Positions 8,601 through 16,493 of a stretch of 64,000 bases of DNA are shown here, piece after piece. This DNA comes from Prevotella sp. Its GTDB lineage: Bacteria > Bacteroidota > Bacteroidia > Bacteroidales > Bacteroidaceae. The notes below the pieces were generated by a model, which worked only from the letters and a program-made list of their open reading frames with translations, had not been told where the DNA came from and did not search any database. The position numbers were made by a program, and so were the translations under genes. The stretch lies in contig JAFULM010000017.1 of the NCBI GenBank assembly GCA_017483185.1, positions 1 through 64,000 on the forward strand, written 5' to 3'. The stretch's first letter is position 1, and each line of letters begins with the position of its first letter.

Positions 8601-10415
8601 GGTGGTATCGCTGAGATATTTGACGTCGAGGCGGAACTTGGTCTTCTCCACCGATGTAGCCAGATAGTAGACGTTCTTCATCATCAGACGCCAGTTGGCC
8701 ATCTGCGGACTGTTGTTCGTGTTCTTCAGAGCCTTGACAAAGAGAGCCTCGTTGGTGTTGGTGTTGTCCGAAGCGAACTCTCCCACCTGATAGGTCTGGC
8801 CGCCGAGGGTGTACTCAAAGGCCACGGCGAGCACCTGGTCGCTCTGCAATGATGATTTCAAAGAGATGTAACCGAGCGACGTGTTGACCGTATATTCCGA
8901 CGAATTGAGCAGTCGCGCGCTCTGTAGTTTCTCGTAGTCGACGGCTCCTGTGAAGCCGCTGATGGCGTCAAGGACGGTGTTGGTCTGGTCGATGTTGCGC
9001 GCGGCGGCATATTCGGTGGTCATCGCCGAATATTCGCTGTTGGCTCCGTTGCTCGGCGCCACATCCCCGTTGCCGCCCCACAGGGGCAGCCGCACATTCC
9101 TGCCCTCGCCGAGATCGGCCAAAGCGACGATGTTGCGGGTATTGCTGGTCGTTCCGGTCTTGTTGGTGACCCACACTTCCACACGTGTAATCTTGACTCC
9201 GGTCATCACATTCGGCAGCGTCGACATGGCGCGGTCATAGCGTTCGCGGAAATAGTGGGCGAGGAAGAAGTGGCGGTTTTCTTCATAGTCGGCAGCGTCT
9301 ATCTCAAAGGGCGTCAGCTGGGTGCCGCCCTTTGAGGACACACTCTTCGACGTGGAGTTCTTCTGGGAGAGCACGGCCTGGAGCTTGAGTTTGCCGAACT
9401 GCATGTCGGTGCGCACGCCGAAGAGCGACGTGGCACCCTGAATGAGCGACGAATTGGACGGGAAGGTGATGTTTCCGGCCTCCACCAGCTTTATGATTTC
9501 GTCCTCCTTGCCCTCGTATGTCAGTTTGAGGTTCTTGGAATCGACGTCAAACGTGGCGTCGGTGTTGTAGTTGAGGTTCATGTTGACCTTGTCGCCGACC
9601 TTTCCGTTGAGGTTCAGATTGATCTTCTCGTCAAAGTCAAAGGCTGTCGTCTTCCTGTTGCGGATGGGCAACGAGGGGTTATCTATCTTGTTGAGCGTCG
9701 CTCCCAGTTTCAGCTCGGCCGTTCCCTGAGTCTTGATGCGCACGCCGCCGGGACCGAAAATCTTTTCCGCCGGTCCGAGGTCAAACTTCATGTCGGAGAA
9801 GTCAAACTTCTCCTTGCCTTTCGCGGCCACGTTGGCGGCGTCCTTCTTTCGGAAAAACTCCTGCATGGCGCGGCGCTCGCTCCAGCGCCGATACTCCTCG
9901 GGCGTCATCATGACAGGTGCGTTCAGATAGGAGTCGCCTATCTTCGAACCGATGAAATAGACGTTGAGCGAATCGTCGTAGACGGCTTCCTGCCGGATGT
10001 TTTCGGGCATACGGAGGTCGATGGCGGACGAGTCGAGGTCTTCGGTGAGCACCGGCGCGGTCTTCTGTATGCGCCAGCGGGGATGGAGAAGCGAGTCCGG
10101 TATGGTCTCGTCGACAGCGGTCAGTGTCGGCTGTGCCTTCGGCGCGGGTTTCTTGACGGGGTCGTTGTCGTCCTGCAAAGGCACGGCCAGGGCAAAGACA
10201 CCGGAAAACAATGTTGCAAAAAGAAGCATGCGGGGAGCCGGCAGACGGTCGCAAACCATACGGCGGGACTGCCGGCGGAAGACGGCGGACACGAGACGAG
10301 TGACAAAAGACGCCTTGCGTCCCTCGCCACCAGCATTATACATATTATATATGGGTCTCTTCTTGTCCTTCATTACCTTGATTGCCGTCTGTGTCCGAAA
10401 TCGCGGCGGTATCAT
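2673..10415 (-). CDS. sprA: SprA, type IX secretion outer-membrane translocon (cell surface protein SprA)
   Basis: This very large protein (2580 residues from the first ATG) matches SprA of the Bacteroidota. In that family it forms the giant outer-membrane barrel that moves type IX secretion substrates across the outer membrane. Visible features are a hydrophobic signal segment (about residues 63-80), long beta-rich Asn/Tyr/Ser-rich stretches, and a terminal aromatic beta-strand ending in SLKFSLTR. A start further in, at Met15 (10373) or Met53 (10259), is plausible because the first 52 residues are basic and precede the signal segment. A Lys/Gly/Ser-rich segment occupies about residues 1944-2007. 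It follows ruvA on the same strand with a 28-bp gap, so the two may be co-transcribed. Proteins at 32770 and 36020 carry tails that suggest they are clients. Confidence 0.92.
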   Translation of the reverse strand: MIPPRFRTQTAIKVMKDKKRPIYNMYNAGGEGRKASFVTRLVSAVFRRQSRRMVCDRLPAPRMLLFATLFSGVFALAVPLQDDNDPVKKPAPKAQPTLTAVDETIPDSLLHPRWRIQKTAPVLTEDLDSSAIDLRMPENIRQEAVYDDSLNVYFIGSKIGDSYLNAPVMMTPEEYRRWSERRAMQEFFRKKDAANVAAKGKEKFDFSDMKFDLGPAEKIFGPGGVRIKTQGTAELKLGATLNKIDNPSLPIRNRKTTAFDFDEKINLNLNGKVGDKVNMNLNYNTDATFDVDSKNLKLTYEGKEDEIIKLVEAGNITFPSNSSLIQGATSLFGVRTDMQFGKLKLQAVLSQKNSTSKSVSSKGGTQLTPFEIDAADYEENRHFFLAHYFRERYDRAMSTLPNVMTGVKITRVEVWVTNKTGTTSNTRNIVALADLGEGRNVRLPLWGGNGDVAPSNGANSEYSAMTTEYAAARNIDQTNTVLDAISGFTGAVDYEKLQSARLLNSSEYTVNTSLGYISLKSSLQSDQVLAVAFEYTLGGQTYQVGEFASDNTNTNEALFVKALKNTNNSPQMANWRLMMKNVYYLATSVEKTKFRLDVKYLSDTTGVALSYLPEPQVKDRILIRVLGADRLDNNNKANPNGYFDFVEGYTVSNGRVFFPAAEPFGAYLKNYLVRAGIAETTADKYAFTELYDTTKTAAKQVAEKDKFVLTGQFKGTSANVISLGAYDVPQGSVVVTAGGVVLSEGSDYTVDYSAGEVTILNQSIIDAGTSVNVSLESNSNYGMLRKTMMGLNWEYDFSKNFQISGTFQHLREQALTSKVIMGSEPLNNFLWGFNLNWKKESQWLTNMLDKIPFLHCTQPSQISLTTEFAQLIAGQAGGTQDDASYIDDFENTKSGIDVSEPKSWVLSSVPSMFPESSDKEGLSSGYNRSLLAWYTIDPLFTYKSSSLTPGHIKSDLNQLSNHYVREVYVSELYPNRDQSTYNGATSTLPILNLAYYPEERGPYNFSTDMNADGRLINPSGKWGGMMRKLDTNDFETANIEYLEFWMLDPFIYSRENGDASAYGGDLYINLGEVSEDVLRDGKKFYESGMPVDGSNSFTTTQWGKVPVQATQTYAFATTSGARERQDVGLNGLNDEEERAYYPEFYNFAQTITNDSVRNAWLADPANDNYRYFRGSELDNRQATILERYKRINNPQGNSPDNNGNGEGYDTSYKTMPDVEDINQDYTLNEYERYYQYHVSIRPEDINENNIGNNFITDIRTYEAHLRNGKRETVNWYKFRIPLNTADKERIGSISDFSSIRFMRMFLTRFQRPVVLRFGSLDLVRGEWRQYEHDLSNNASANTGSLEVSAVNIEEYNDKRPVNYVLPPGITRVTDPSQPQLVESNEQAMNLTVKNLSRNEAKAVYKNTTLDLRQYKRLQLFVHANAMQQNTTNLQNDQLAVFIRLGNDYKNNYYEYEIPLKLTPEGQYDKYSTEACRLVWPEDNMLDIDMSVFTALKKARNKARAAGGASFTTLYSEYDANRPNNKISIMGNPSLGEVRTMMIGVRNVSSTVKSGEVWVNELRLLEFNNKGGWAASGALNMQLSDFGTVNLTGRMMTEGFGGLEEGLAQRSTDDYKTYSLTTSLELGKFFPDKAKVSIPFYYSVTKEETRPKYNPLDTDMELDDALESAIDKHERDSIESIAVTKKTSTNLAFSNVNVGIRTKRHPMPYDPGNFSFSYSHSHNNTSGETTVYEKEDQWRGSVNYSYTPVYKTYEPFKKLKGKSKWLGLPKAIGINYLPQNISFNSEMIRNYYELQERDVDASGGSQLPLTFNSQFLWNRDFSIRWDLTKNLHMNFQSATHAEIEEPYVPVNKDLYPDQYKVWKDSVWQSIKDLGRPLDYQQTFTASYQLPLNKLPIFDWLNADANYTATYSWMRGTELDDGTSLGNTISNNRNININSTLNMETLYNHIPFLKKANERFNKKNTTTTKKPAQKRKQGKSAAGKSGKSGEPQDGKEDKKQQAELPKNKNTYQREITLRPDTTVTVAHNKKSRRLVVTAKTKDGRSYNVKYKVIDDNKILIKNLDTVKIKLSVMPKKPVDKEWWYRPAQSVARFLMMVRNVSVTYRNQYAMTLPGFMPNIGDAFGQRTGGGMAPGLDFAFGLTGDSYLQKAYDRGWLMCNDSVATPASTTSSEDLQVRMTLEPIRDLKIDLNASRTVNNSRSIQYMYSDMPTTQSGSFTMTTISLKSALEGMGDANNGYASKSFTRFCESIDGFRERVQARYAGTRYPQGMTDANGVSLGGTQYNPELGRVSKYSADVLIPAFLSAYTSGAGSSLDIFPTLKRMLPNWTVKYSGLGRLPWLRDHFKSVNLNHAYKSVFAVGSYATYSTYYEYMDGLGFISDVTTGNPVPSSMYNVSTVSINEAFSPLLGIDFTLQNNLTCKVEYRTTRVLNLSMTSVQINEALSKDWVVGIGYKINNFRLFGGTASRKIKKAQRGRGRNAADSKKTTTTTTSRGGVNHDLNLRLDLSLRKQAAITRDIATVTSSASSGNTAFKMSFMADYTLSRLLTVSAYYDRQTNTPLLSSSSYPTTTQDFGLSLKFSLTR

Positions 10416-10443
10416 CCGACCGTCCGTCGACTGCGACGGGCAC

Positions 10444-11046
10444 TTATTTTATCTGTTTCAGCGCCAGCTTGACGACCACTTCGACCGGTGCGTCGGGCTG
10501 CTCCGTGAGTATCTGCACGACGACTTTCTGGGACGGTGCGGGTGCGAAACCGAGCATGGTCAGCGCGCTGACGGCCTCGTCCTTGACGGCGTTGTTGACC
10601 GGAGCGGCCACCGTGCCGCCCGCCGGGATTTCCTCGGCGATGCCCAGCGCCACGATTTTGTCGCGCAGATCGACTATGATGCGCTGTGCCGTCTTGAGTC
10701 CGATGCCTTTGATGGACTTTATCACGCGCTCGTTGCCGGTGGATATGCAGTTGCACAGTTCGGCCGGACTGAGCGACGAGAGCACCATGCGGGCCGTGTT
10801 GGTCCCCACTCCGGAAACGCTGATGAGCAACTGAAAGAGCTCGCGCTCCTTGCGGTTGACAAACCCGTAGAGCACGTGGGCGTCTTCGCGTATAGCCTCG
10901 TAGACATACAGGAGGACTTCCGTTTTGCCCTGTATGGCACTGTATGTGTTGAGCGAGATGTTCAGACCGTAGCCCACGCCTCCGGCCTCAACCGTGGCCA
11001 GAGCAGGCGTAAGCTCAGTCAGAGAACCTCTGATGTATTCTATCAT
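10444..11046 (-). CDS. ruvA: Holliday junction branch-migration protein RuvA
   Basis: The 200-residue protein begins [12 protein letters not shown] and follows the RuvA plan. It has an N-terminal OB-fold (about 1-62), a helix-hairpin-helix region with [16 protein letters not shown] (about 75-90) and [15 protein letters not shown] (about 109-123), and a C-terminal domain ending KLALKQIK that contacts RuvB. In the RuvAB complex it recognises four-way junctions and directs the RuvB motor. Length is normal for the family. ruvB and ruvC are not in the window. It lies just upstream of sprA on the same strand. Confidence 0.95.
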   Translation of the reverse strand: MIEYIRGSLTELTPALATVEAGGVGYGLNISLNTYSAIQGKTEVLLYVYEAIREDAHVLYGFVNRKERELFQLLISVSGVGTNTARMVLSSLSPAELCNCISTGNERVIKSIKGIGLKTAQRIIVDLRDKIVALGIAEEIPAGGTVAAPVNNAVKDEAVSALTMLGFAPAPSQKVVVQILTEQPDAPVEVVVKLALKQIK

Positions 11047-11308
11047 CCTTTAAATCAGTTTTCGTATATATACATATTCATTAACGGCCGATGGCGGCGT
11101 TTTATTGTATCGCGCACGAAGAACATGGATAAAAAATGCTCCCGCCGCAAAACAATTATTCGGAATAATGTTTACTTTAACAATAGTTAATTCACATCCG
11201 AACCTCGGATTTTGAGTTACGACGCAAAATAGCGCATTTTTAGCCTCGTTCAGGAAGCACTGACAGTCAGACAGTTACACCGACGGCTGCTGACAGCGCA
11301 TTTTTCGC

Positions 11309-11421
11309 CGAGCCGTAAGGGCCTCCCGGCTCTGCCGTAAGGGCCCCGTTGGACGACGACGGCAGCCCCGCCGTCATCCAACGGGCACGCCGTTGTGACC
11401 CCGGGAGGCCCTTACGGCTCG
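11309..11421. repeat. GC-rich palindromic array, copy B (between divergent ruvA and ddh)
   Basis: Perfect 21-bp inverted arms (11309-11329 and 11401-11421, CGAGCCGTAAGGGCCTCCCGG and its complement) enclose GC-rich units with AACGGGC and GACGACGGC motifs. Because ruvA and ddh point away from each other here, this copy cannot be a transcription terminator for either. The rest of 11047-11777 is AT-rich, holds no credible gene, and includes TTTTTTAACACC about 80 bases to the right. Confidence 0.8.
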
Positions 11422-11693
11422 CGACGACACGGAAACGACGTTGCAAAAGCGTCGGTATTAACGGTTGTTAACTAATTTTTCGACCAATCAAAAAGTTGTT
11501 TTTTAACACCGATTTCTTTACAAACGTGAGTTGAACAGCATGAAATCCGGCGGCAGTTGGAAAGTGAAAGCAAAACGGCGCCGGCGGCATCGGAACCGTA
11601 AGCAACGGCCCGCGATATGCTACAAATCGTTCACTTTTGCTTTTTTATTGAAATTTTCTGTGGCAGAATGTCAGTTTTTTCGCGTCAATGATG

Positions 11694-11701
11694 TATTTTT
11701 G
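11694..11701 (+). promoter_or_regulatory. candidate -7 box for ddh
   Basis: TATTTTTG matches TANNTTTG and lies about 77 bases before the ddh start codon. A T-rich tract stands near the expected -33 position, but a clean TTTG is absent. Confidence 0.45.
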
Positions 11702-11777
11702 CAGCCGAAACGGTTTGACCGTAATATATAAATCGCGCAATCATCAATAAAAAACTAACAATAAAAAGAACATAACG

Positions 11778-12677
11778 ATGAAGAAAATCAGAGCAGCCGT
11801 AGTCGGTTACGGCAACATCGGACGCTACACCGTAGAGGCACTGGAAGCCTCGGAAGACTTTGAAATAGCCGGCATCGTGCGCCGTGCTGGAGCAGAGAAC
11901 AAGCCCGCCGAACTGGCAGACTATGACGTTGTCAAGGACATCACCGAACTGAAGGACGTCGACGTGGCCATACTCGCCACCCCGACACGCAGCTGCGAGG
12001 AATATGCCAAAAAGATATTGCCGCTGGGCATCAACACCGTCGACAGCTTCGACATCCACACCGGCATCGTGGACTATCGCCGCTCGCTCATGGAGGTCTG
12101 CAAGAAGACCGGCACCGTGGCCGTCATCTCGGCCGGATGGGATCCGGGCTCCGACTCCATCGTCCGCACACTCATGCAGAGTCTCGCTCCAAAAGGACTG
12201 AGCTACACCAACTTCGGACCGGGCATGTCGATGGGCCACAGCGTCTGCGTGCGCTCGAAAGAGGGTGTCCGAAACGCTCTCTCGATGACCATCCCGCTCG
12301 GTGAGGGCATCCATCGCCGCATGGTCTACGTCGAGCTGGAGGACGGCGCACGTCTCGAAGACGTCACGGCGGCCATCAAGACTGACCCTTATTTCGCCAA
12401 TGACGAGACCCACGTCTTTGCCGTCGAGTCGGTAGACGCCGTGCGCGACATGGGACACGGTGTGAATCTGGTGCGCAAGGGTGTCAGCGGAAAGACTCAG
12501 AACCAGCGCATGGAGTTCCACATGAGCATCAACAACCCCGCCCTGACAGCCCAGGTGCTCGTCAACGTGGCCCGCGCCTCACTGCGCCAGCAGCCGGGTT
12601 GCTACACGATGGTCGAACTGCCGGTCATCGACATGCTGCCGGGAGAGCGCGAAGAGCTCATCGGACATTTGGTATAA
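11778..12677 (+). CDS. ddh: meso-diaminopimelate D-dehydrogenase
   Basis: The 299-residue protein starts MKKIRAAVVGYGNIGRYTVE, with the Rossmann dinucleotide motif GYGNIGR at about residues 10-16. It continues with features typical of meso-DAP dehydrogenase, including SAGWDPGSDSIVR (about 118-130) and the HVFAVESVDAVRDMGHGVNL region. The enzyme makes meso-diaminopimelate from tetrahydrodipicolinate in one NADPH-dependent step, feeding lysine and peptidoglycan synthesis. The length is normal. It appears monocistronic, followed by a hairpin at 12690-12723 and a convergent gene. Confidence 0.93.
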   Translation: MKKIRAAVVGYGNIGRYTVEALEASEDFEIAGIVRRAGAENKPAELADYDVVKDITELKDVDVAILATPTRSCEEYAKKILPLGINTVDSFDIHTGIVDYRRSLMEVCKKTGTVAVISAGWDPGSDSIVRTLMQSLAPKGLSYTNFGPGMSMGHSVCVRSKEGVRNALSMTIPLGEGIHRRMVYVELEDGARLEDVTAAIKTDPYFANDETHVFAVESVDAVRDMGHGVNLVRKGVSGKTQNQRMEFHMSINNPALTAQVLVNVARASLRQQPGCYTMVELPVIDMLPGEREELIGHLV

Positions 12678-12689
12678 CAAAATTGTTTT

Positions 12690-12723
12690 AGGGTTATAAG
12701 GTCTTTAAGGTCCTTATAACCCT
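12690..12723. terminator. hairpin between convergent ddh and the 12736 gene
   Basis: Perfect 12-bp arms AGGGTTATAAGG (12690-12701) and CCTTATAACCCT (12712-12723) enclose a 10-base loop in the gap between two convergent genes. The position suits a bidirectional terminator, although the flanking U-tracts are weak. Confidence 0.65.
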
Positions 12724-12735
12724 TACTTCCAACTC

Positions 12736-13209
12736 TCAATAATCCTTTATCGCCTCCATGCGCTCGCGCTGTTTCTTCCGCTTCTTCCAATTGAAGAGTT
12801 CGAAGAAATCGAAGCTGATGCCATTCGAAGGCGGTGCCGCGGCCACGGCTGCCTTTTTTACGTCAGCCATCATCGACGAACTGACTTGCGGACGGTGGCC
12901 GACGACGACCAGTTCGTTGAGACGCCGGATATTTGGCAACAGAAATACAGTGTCGCGGACAGTGACGGTATCGGCCACCAGCGTCTCATACTTCGGATGA
13001 CTCATCTGGATGAAACGGGCGGTATCCGGAAGACTGACCGTGCCGCGATAGTCGGTGACGGCGCGCCGGGTCTTGTCACCATTGAAAAACACCTGAACGT
13101 CACGCACAGGCACACCGGTCTCCGCGTCGGTCACTGTCCACCGGCGCTGGGCCATTATGTCAGGGCAAACGGCTGCGAGCAGGAATATAATAACGGTATG
13201 GATGTTCAT
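12736..13209 (-). CDS. secreted protein with carboxypeptidase-regulatory-like domain
   Basis: The 157-residue protein has a signal peptide ending DIMAQ at about residue 21. A beta-sandwich of the CarboxypepD_reg / CNA-B type follows, with the typical phrasing WTVTDAETGVPVRDVQVFF and RGTVSLPD. The C-terminal third ends in a basic KKRKKQRER segment. The domain is common at the N-termini of TonB-dependent receptors, but here it stands alone. The specific function is unknown. It is convergent with ddh and may be monocistronic. Confidence 0.7.
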   Translation of the reverse strand: MNIHTVIIFLLAAVCPDIMAQRRWTVTDAETGVPVRDVQVFFNGDKTRRAVTDYRGTVSLPDTARFIQMSHPKYETLVADTVTVRDTVFLLPNIRRLNELVVVGHRPQVSSSMMADVKKAAVAAAPPSNGISFDFFELFNWKKRKKQRERMEAIKDY

Positions 13210-13529
13210 CGTTCAACAATCAGTCTTGTATATGGATTGAAAAGCCGGACGCCGGTTCCGTGTGTTAAAAACAATGGCAAATATATTCATTTTCCCGATA
13301 CATAGGGTCTCATCGCAACCGATGTTGTATGTTTTTATGCGTTTTTAAACTTCATACACACGCCACGCCTACTCATCAATCACTACTGTCATCACGCTGT
13401 CCATCCCGGTCCATGAACCCCAGAAAAGAAGAACGACAAATGAGCCGACACGGAATACGGATAAGCGCAAAATGCCTACATTCCAATAATTAACGGCAAC
13501 CGGGCTACAAACGATTAAATATTTTTCAC
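13210..13529. other. intergenic region with no recognised gene
   Basis: About 320 bases lie between the divergent starts of the 12736 and 13631 genes. I see no convincing coding frame, no palindromic element and no tRNA. The only feature I can support is the -7 box just downstream of this stretch. Confidence 0.5.
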
Positions 13530-13537
13530 TACCTTTG
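13530..13537 (+). promoter_or_regulatory. candidate -7 box for the vWA lipoprotein gene
   Basis: TACCTTTG is an exact TANNTTTG match about 94 bases before the start codon at 13631. This would give an untranslated leader of roughly 85-90 bases. No clear -33 element is seen. Confidence 0.5.
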
Positions 13538-13630
13538 CCACACATGGAACAGCACAAAAAGGCCATCGCTGTATTCTCCCGACGTCAGTCAATACACATT
13601 ATTATAACATAACATCAAAAGAAAAGGTTT

Positions 13631-14800
13631 ATGAAAACATTCTATCTATTCAGTATCGCATGCGCAGGCATGCTGTTCACATCGACCGCACTGACGTCAT
13701 GCAGCAGCGACGACGACCCGGAAGAGCAGGAGGAAGTGACCGTTCTCGTTGCAGGCATACCGGACGACGGAGACGCGACGCCGAACCCCAACGTTGACAA
13801 CAACACGACCAACATCCCTAACATCGTATGCAACACGGAATATGAAAACGGCGTGCCCGTAATCCGTATCGACATGACCGGTATACAGGAAAGTCTCGGC
13901 AACGAGTGGCTGCGCCTCTACGGAACCGGCAGCGACAAACAGAATGTCTGGGTCGAAGTTGACGGAAAACCCAAAGGTATCTCCGTGCGCAACACGGCCG
14001 ACGACAACGACGGCAACGCAAAGGTAATGGCCGACCTCGTCTTCCTCGTTGACAACTCCGGTTCGATGAGCGAGGAGGCAGATGCCATCGCACGCGACAT
14101 CACATCATGGAGTAACATGCTGAGCCGGTCCGGTCTTGACATGAAGTTCGGTATTGTCGGATATGACGGAGCTATCTGCGGCGCACTCAATATCACTACA
14201 TCAGACAACTTGGCAGAATATCTGAACTTCTCTTCCGGAACAAGCAGAACACGTCATTTCGGCGGACCGGATGCGTCAAAACTCAGTGCCGCAGTTGAGC
14301 CTTACAGAACCGGCGGCAACAGCGCCTATGAATGTGGAACAGCCGCACTGCGCTTCGCTGACGAGCATTTTGCTTTCAGAAACGGCACCAACCGCATCTA
14401 CGTCAACTTCACCGACGAACCCAATCAGCCGTATGGTAATAAAGATTTCAGCGTTGAGTATGTCAGCACGCAGGAGAATTGGAACACAGCCAAGGGAACG
14501 ATACACACAGTCTATAGCGATACATACAAGAATTTCGCAGAAAGACAGTATCAGAGCGAATACCCCTGGAGAATGTCCGAGTACACCGGAGGAACAATCA
14601 TATATTGTGACCCTTACTTCAACGACGTGACCCTGACCAATCTTCCCGTCACCGGAGCCATGCAGAACTCCTACATCATCCGCTTCACCAATATCGCAAA
14701 CCTGATGGACGGAAAGACGCATGACGTCAAAATCACCATCCTCACGAAGGACGGAAAGACAATGGCAGAAAAGACGTTCAGCGTCACTTTCGCATCTTGA
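13631..14800 (+). CDS. vWA-domain lipoprotein
   Basis: The 389-residue protein has a lipoprotein signal peptide with lipobox LTSC (Cys about 24), followed by an acidic SSDDDPEEQEE linker. A von Willebrand factor A domain starts near residue 136 with the metal-ion-dependent adhesion site motif DNSGSMS, and the later GTNRIYVNFTDEPN fits the second half of the fold. It is therefore likely a surface or periplasmic lipoprotein binding a protein partner through a divalent metal. Neighbouring genes do not include the AAA ATPase usually paired with some vWA proteins, so its role is open. An inverted repeat follows the gene. Confidence 0.8.
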   Translation: MKTFYLFSIACAGMLFTSTALTSCSSDDDPEEQEEVTVLVAGIPDDGDATPNPNVDNNTTNIPNIVCNTEYENGVPVIRIDMTGIQESLGNEWLRLYGTGSDKQNVWVEVDGKPKGISVRNTADDNDGNAKVMADLVFLVDNSGSMSEEADAIARDITSWSNMLSRSGLDMKFGIVGYDGAICGALNITTSDNLAEYLNFSSGTSRTRHFGGPDASKLSAAVEPYRTGGNSAYECGTAALRFADEHFAFRNGTNRIYVNFTDEPNQPYGNKDFSVEYVSTQENWNTAKGTIHTVYSDTYKNFAERQYQSEYPWRMSEYTGGTIIYCDPYFNDVTLTNLPVTGAMQNSYIIRFTNIANLMDGKTHDVKITILTKDGKTMAEKTFSVTFAS

Positions 14801-14833
14801 CGGAGTCGTATTCAAGGAATAACTTTCAAGAGT

Positions 14834-14944
14834 TAAGGAGTAAAAGGAGATTAAGGAGTTAAGCCGAATGCCCTTTTCCGTTCAAGCAGCGCGAACAAGG
14901 GACAAAGAGTATCGGCTTAACTTCTTAACTCCCTTTTACTCCTT
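14834..14944. repeat. inverted repeat of GGAGTTAAG type
   Basis: Imperfect 33-base arms (14834-14866 and 14912-14944) are built from AAGGAGTAAAAGGAG / GGAGTTAAGCCGA and its complement, with a 45-base spacer. The arms resemble the repeats at 1-50, 204-253 and 250-311. It sits right after the vWA gene and before the helicase promoter, so it may act as a terminator. Confidence 0.7.
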
Positions 14945-14993
14945 ACCTCCTTAAATAAATAATTGTCCTTTCTTCTTTCTTCGTTTTTTTTCG

Positions 14994-15001
14994 TAAGTTT
15001 G
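14994..15001 (+). promoter_or_regulatory. candidate -7 box for the helicase operon
   Basis: TAAGTTTG matches TANNTTTG and lies only 7 bases before the start codon at 15009. If used, transcription would begin at or within a few bases of the ATG. Confidence 0.45.
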
Positions 15002-15008
15002 CATCGCA

Positions 15009-16493
15009 ATGATAGCAGACGAACTCACATATCGCATACATCAGTCTTTAGCAATGGAACCGACGGCCGACCAAGCCGAGGCTATCAGCGTGTTCGGACG
15101 GTTCATGACCGACCGCGGCGACCGCGTGGCCATGATTATGCGCGGCTCGGCCGGAACGGGAAAGACGACACTGGCCGGTGCAATAGTAAGGGCATTGGAT
15201 GCGCTGGGCGTGCGTATGGTACTGCTGGCCCCAACAGGCCGCGCGGCCAAGGTGTTCTCACTGAACGCCGGTCATCAGGCGTTCACCATCCACCGCCGCA
15301 TCTACCGACAGAAGACTGCGGGCGACATGTCGGCGTTCAATATCAATGTCAACATGCTTTCGGACACGCTCTTCATCGTCGACGAGGCCTCGATGGTGGC
15401 CAACGGCGGAGGCATGGAATCCGTTTTCGGCAGCGGACGACTGCTGGACGACCTCATCGAGTTCGTATATAGCGGGCGCAACTGCCGCATGATGCTCATC
15501 GGCGACCGTGCCCAACTGCCACCGGTGGGTGAAGAGGAAAGCCCCGCACTGCAGGCGGAAGTGCTTCGCTGCTACGGACTGGACGTCCATGAGGCCGACC
15601 TCAGCAACGTTTTAAGACAGGCAGAAGAGTCCGGAATACTGTGGAACGCGACCATGATTCGCCGCATGATTACCCACGACGAACTGACACAGTTGCCCCG
15701 TCTCCGACTGCGCGGCTTTGCCGACATCGCCATCGTGCCGGGAGACGAGCTCATCGAGACACTGGCGACAAGCTACAGCCGCGCCGGAATGGACGAAACG
15801 ATGGTCATCACGCGCAGCAACAAGCGCGCCAACATCTACAACCGCGGCATCCGGGCCACTGTTCTCGACAGAGAAGAGGAGCTCTGCACGGGCGACATGC
15901 TGATGGTTGTGAAGAACAAATACTTTGATTCTTTAAATGAAGACCGAAGAGTGAAGAGTGAAGAAGTTGCTGCCGCCGTTCCCTCTTCACTTAAATTTAT
16001 TGCCAACGGCGACCGTGCCCGCGTCTACCGTGTCCGCAACATACATGAGATGCACGGCTTCCGTTTTGCCGAAGTCACGCTCCAATTCCCCGACTATGAC
16101 AACCTTGAGATGACGCAGACCGTCATTCTCGATACGCTGACGACGGACGCTCCGGCACTGACACGGGAGCAGAACGAACAGCTTTTCAACGCCGTTGAAG
16201 CCGACTATGCCGACATTCCGCGCAAGGCCGACCGTATGCGCAGCATGAAACAGGACAAATATTACAGCGCCCTGCAGGTGAAATTCGCCTACGCCGTCAC
16301 CTGCCACAAGGCGCAGGGCGGACAGTGGGCGCACATCTACGTCGACCAGGGATACATGACGGACGACATGCTCACGCCCGACTACATCCATTGGCTGTAC
16401 ACGGCCTTCACCCGAGCCACCGAACGGCTGTATCTCGTCAACTGGCCGAAAGAGCAGATCGACATGAATGAACCTTTATCAATAACGCAATGA
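15009..16493 (+). CDS. RecD-like / UvrD-fold ATP-dependent DNA helicase
   Basis: The 494-residue protein has a Walker A motif GSAGTGKTT (about residues 47-55), then LAPTGRAAKV, a Walker B-like IVDEASM (about 122-128), GDRAQLPPVG (about 166-175), and a C-terminal superfamily 1 motif with AVTCHKAQGGQW and YTAFTRATERLYLV. This is the AAA_30 plus UvrD_C_2 arrangement of stand-alone RecD-like helicases. A roughly 23-residue segment (about 308-330) matches a palindromic repeat at 58265-58377 and looks like an in-frame insertion. The stop overlaps the start of the next gene by four bases, so translation is probably coupled. Several helicase domains resemble RecD, but it is not part of a RecBCD complex here. 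Confidence 0.88.
   Translation: MIADELTYRIHQSLAMEPTADQAEAISVFGRFMTDRGDRVAMIMRGSAGTGKTTLAGAIVRALDALGVRMVLLAPTGRAAKVFSLNAGHQAFTIHRRIYRQKTAGDMSAFNINVNMLSDTLFIVDEASMVANGGGMESVFGSGRLLDDLIEFVYSGRNCRMMLIGDRAQLPPVGEEESPALQAEVLRCYGLDVHEADLSNVLRQAEESGILWNATMIRRMITHDELTQLPRLRLRGFADIAIVPGDELIETLATSYSRAGMDETMVITRSNKRANIYNRGIRATVLDREEELCTGDMLMVVKNKYFDSLNEDRRVKSEEVAAAVPSSLKFIANGDRARVYRVRNIHEMHGFRFAEVTLQFPDYDNLEMTQTVILDTLTTDAPALTREQNEQLFNAVEADYADIPRKADRMRSMKQDKYYSALQVKFAYAVTCHKAQGGQWAHIYVDQGYMTDDMLTPDYIHWLYTAFTRATERLYLVNWPKEQIDMNEPLSITQ
15930..15998 (+). repeat. palindromic element inserted in frame within the helicase gene
   Basis: The bases CTTTAAATGAAGACCGAAGA through TTGCTGCCGCC to CTTCACTTAAATTT match, with a shortened middle, the palindrome between merR and lpxB (58265-58377). 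Read in the helicase frame they encode a hydrophilic linker containing DRRVKSEEVAAAVPSSL, placed between conserved helicase segments ending VVKNKYF and starting FIANGD. Confidence 0.75.

Noticed and set aside
13369..13566. 65-codon minus-strand frame
   Set aside because: It overlaps the promoter of the vWA gene and has no family features beyond hydrophobic residues.
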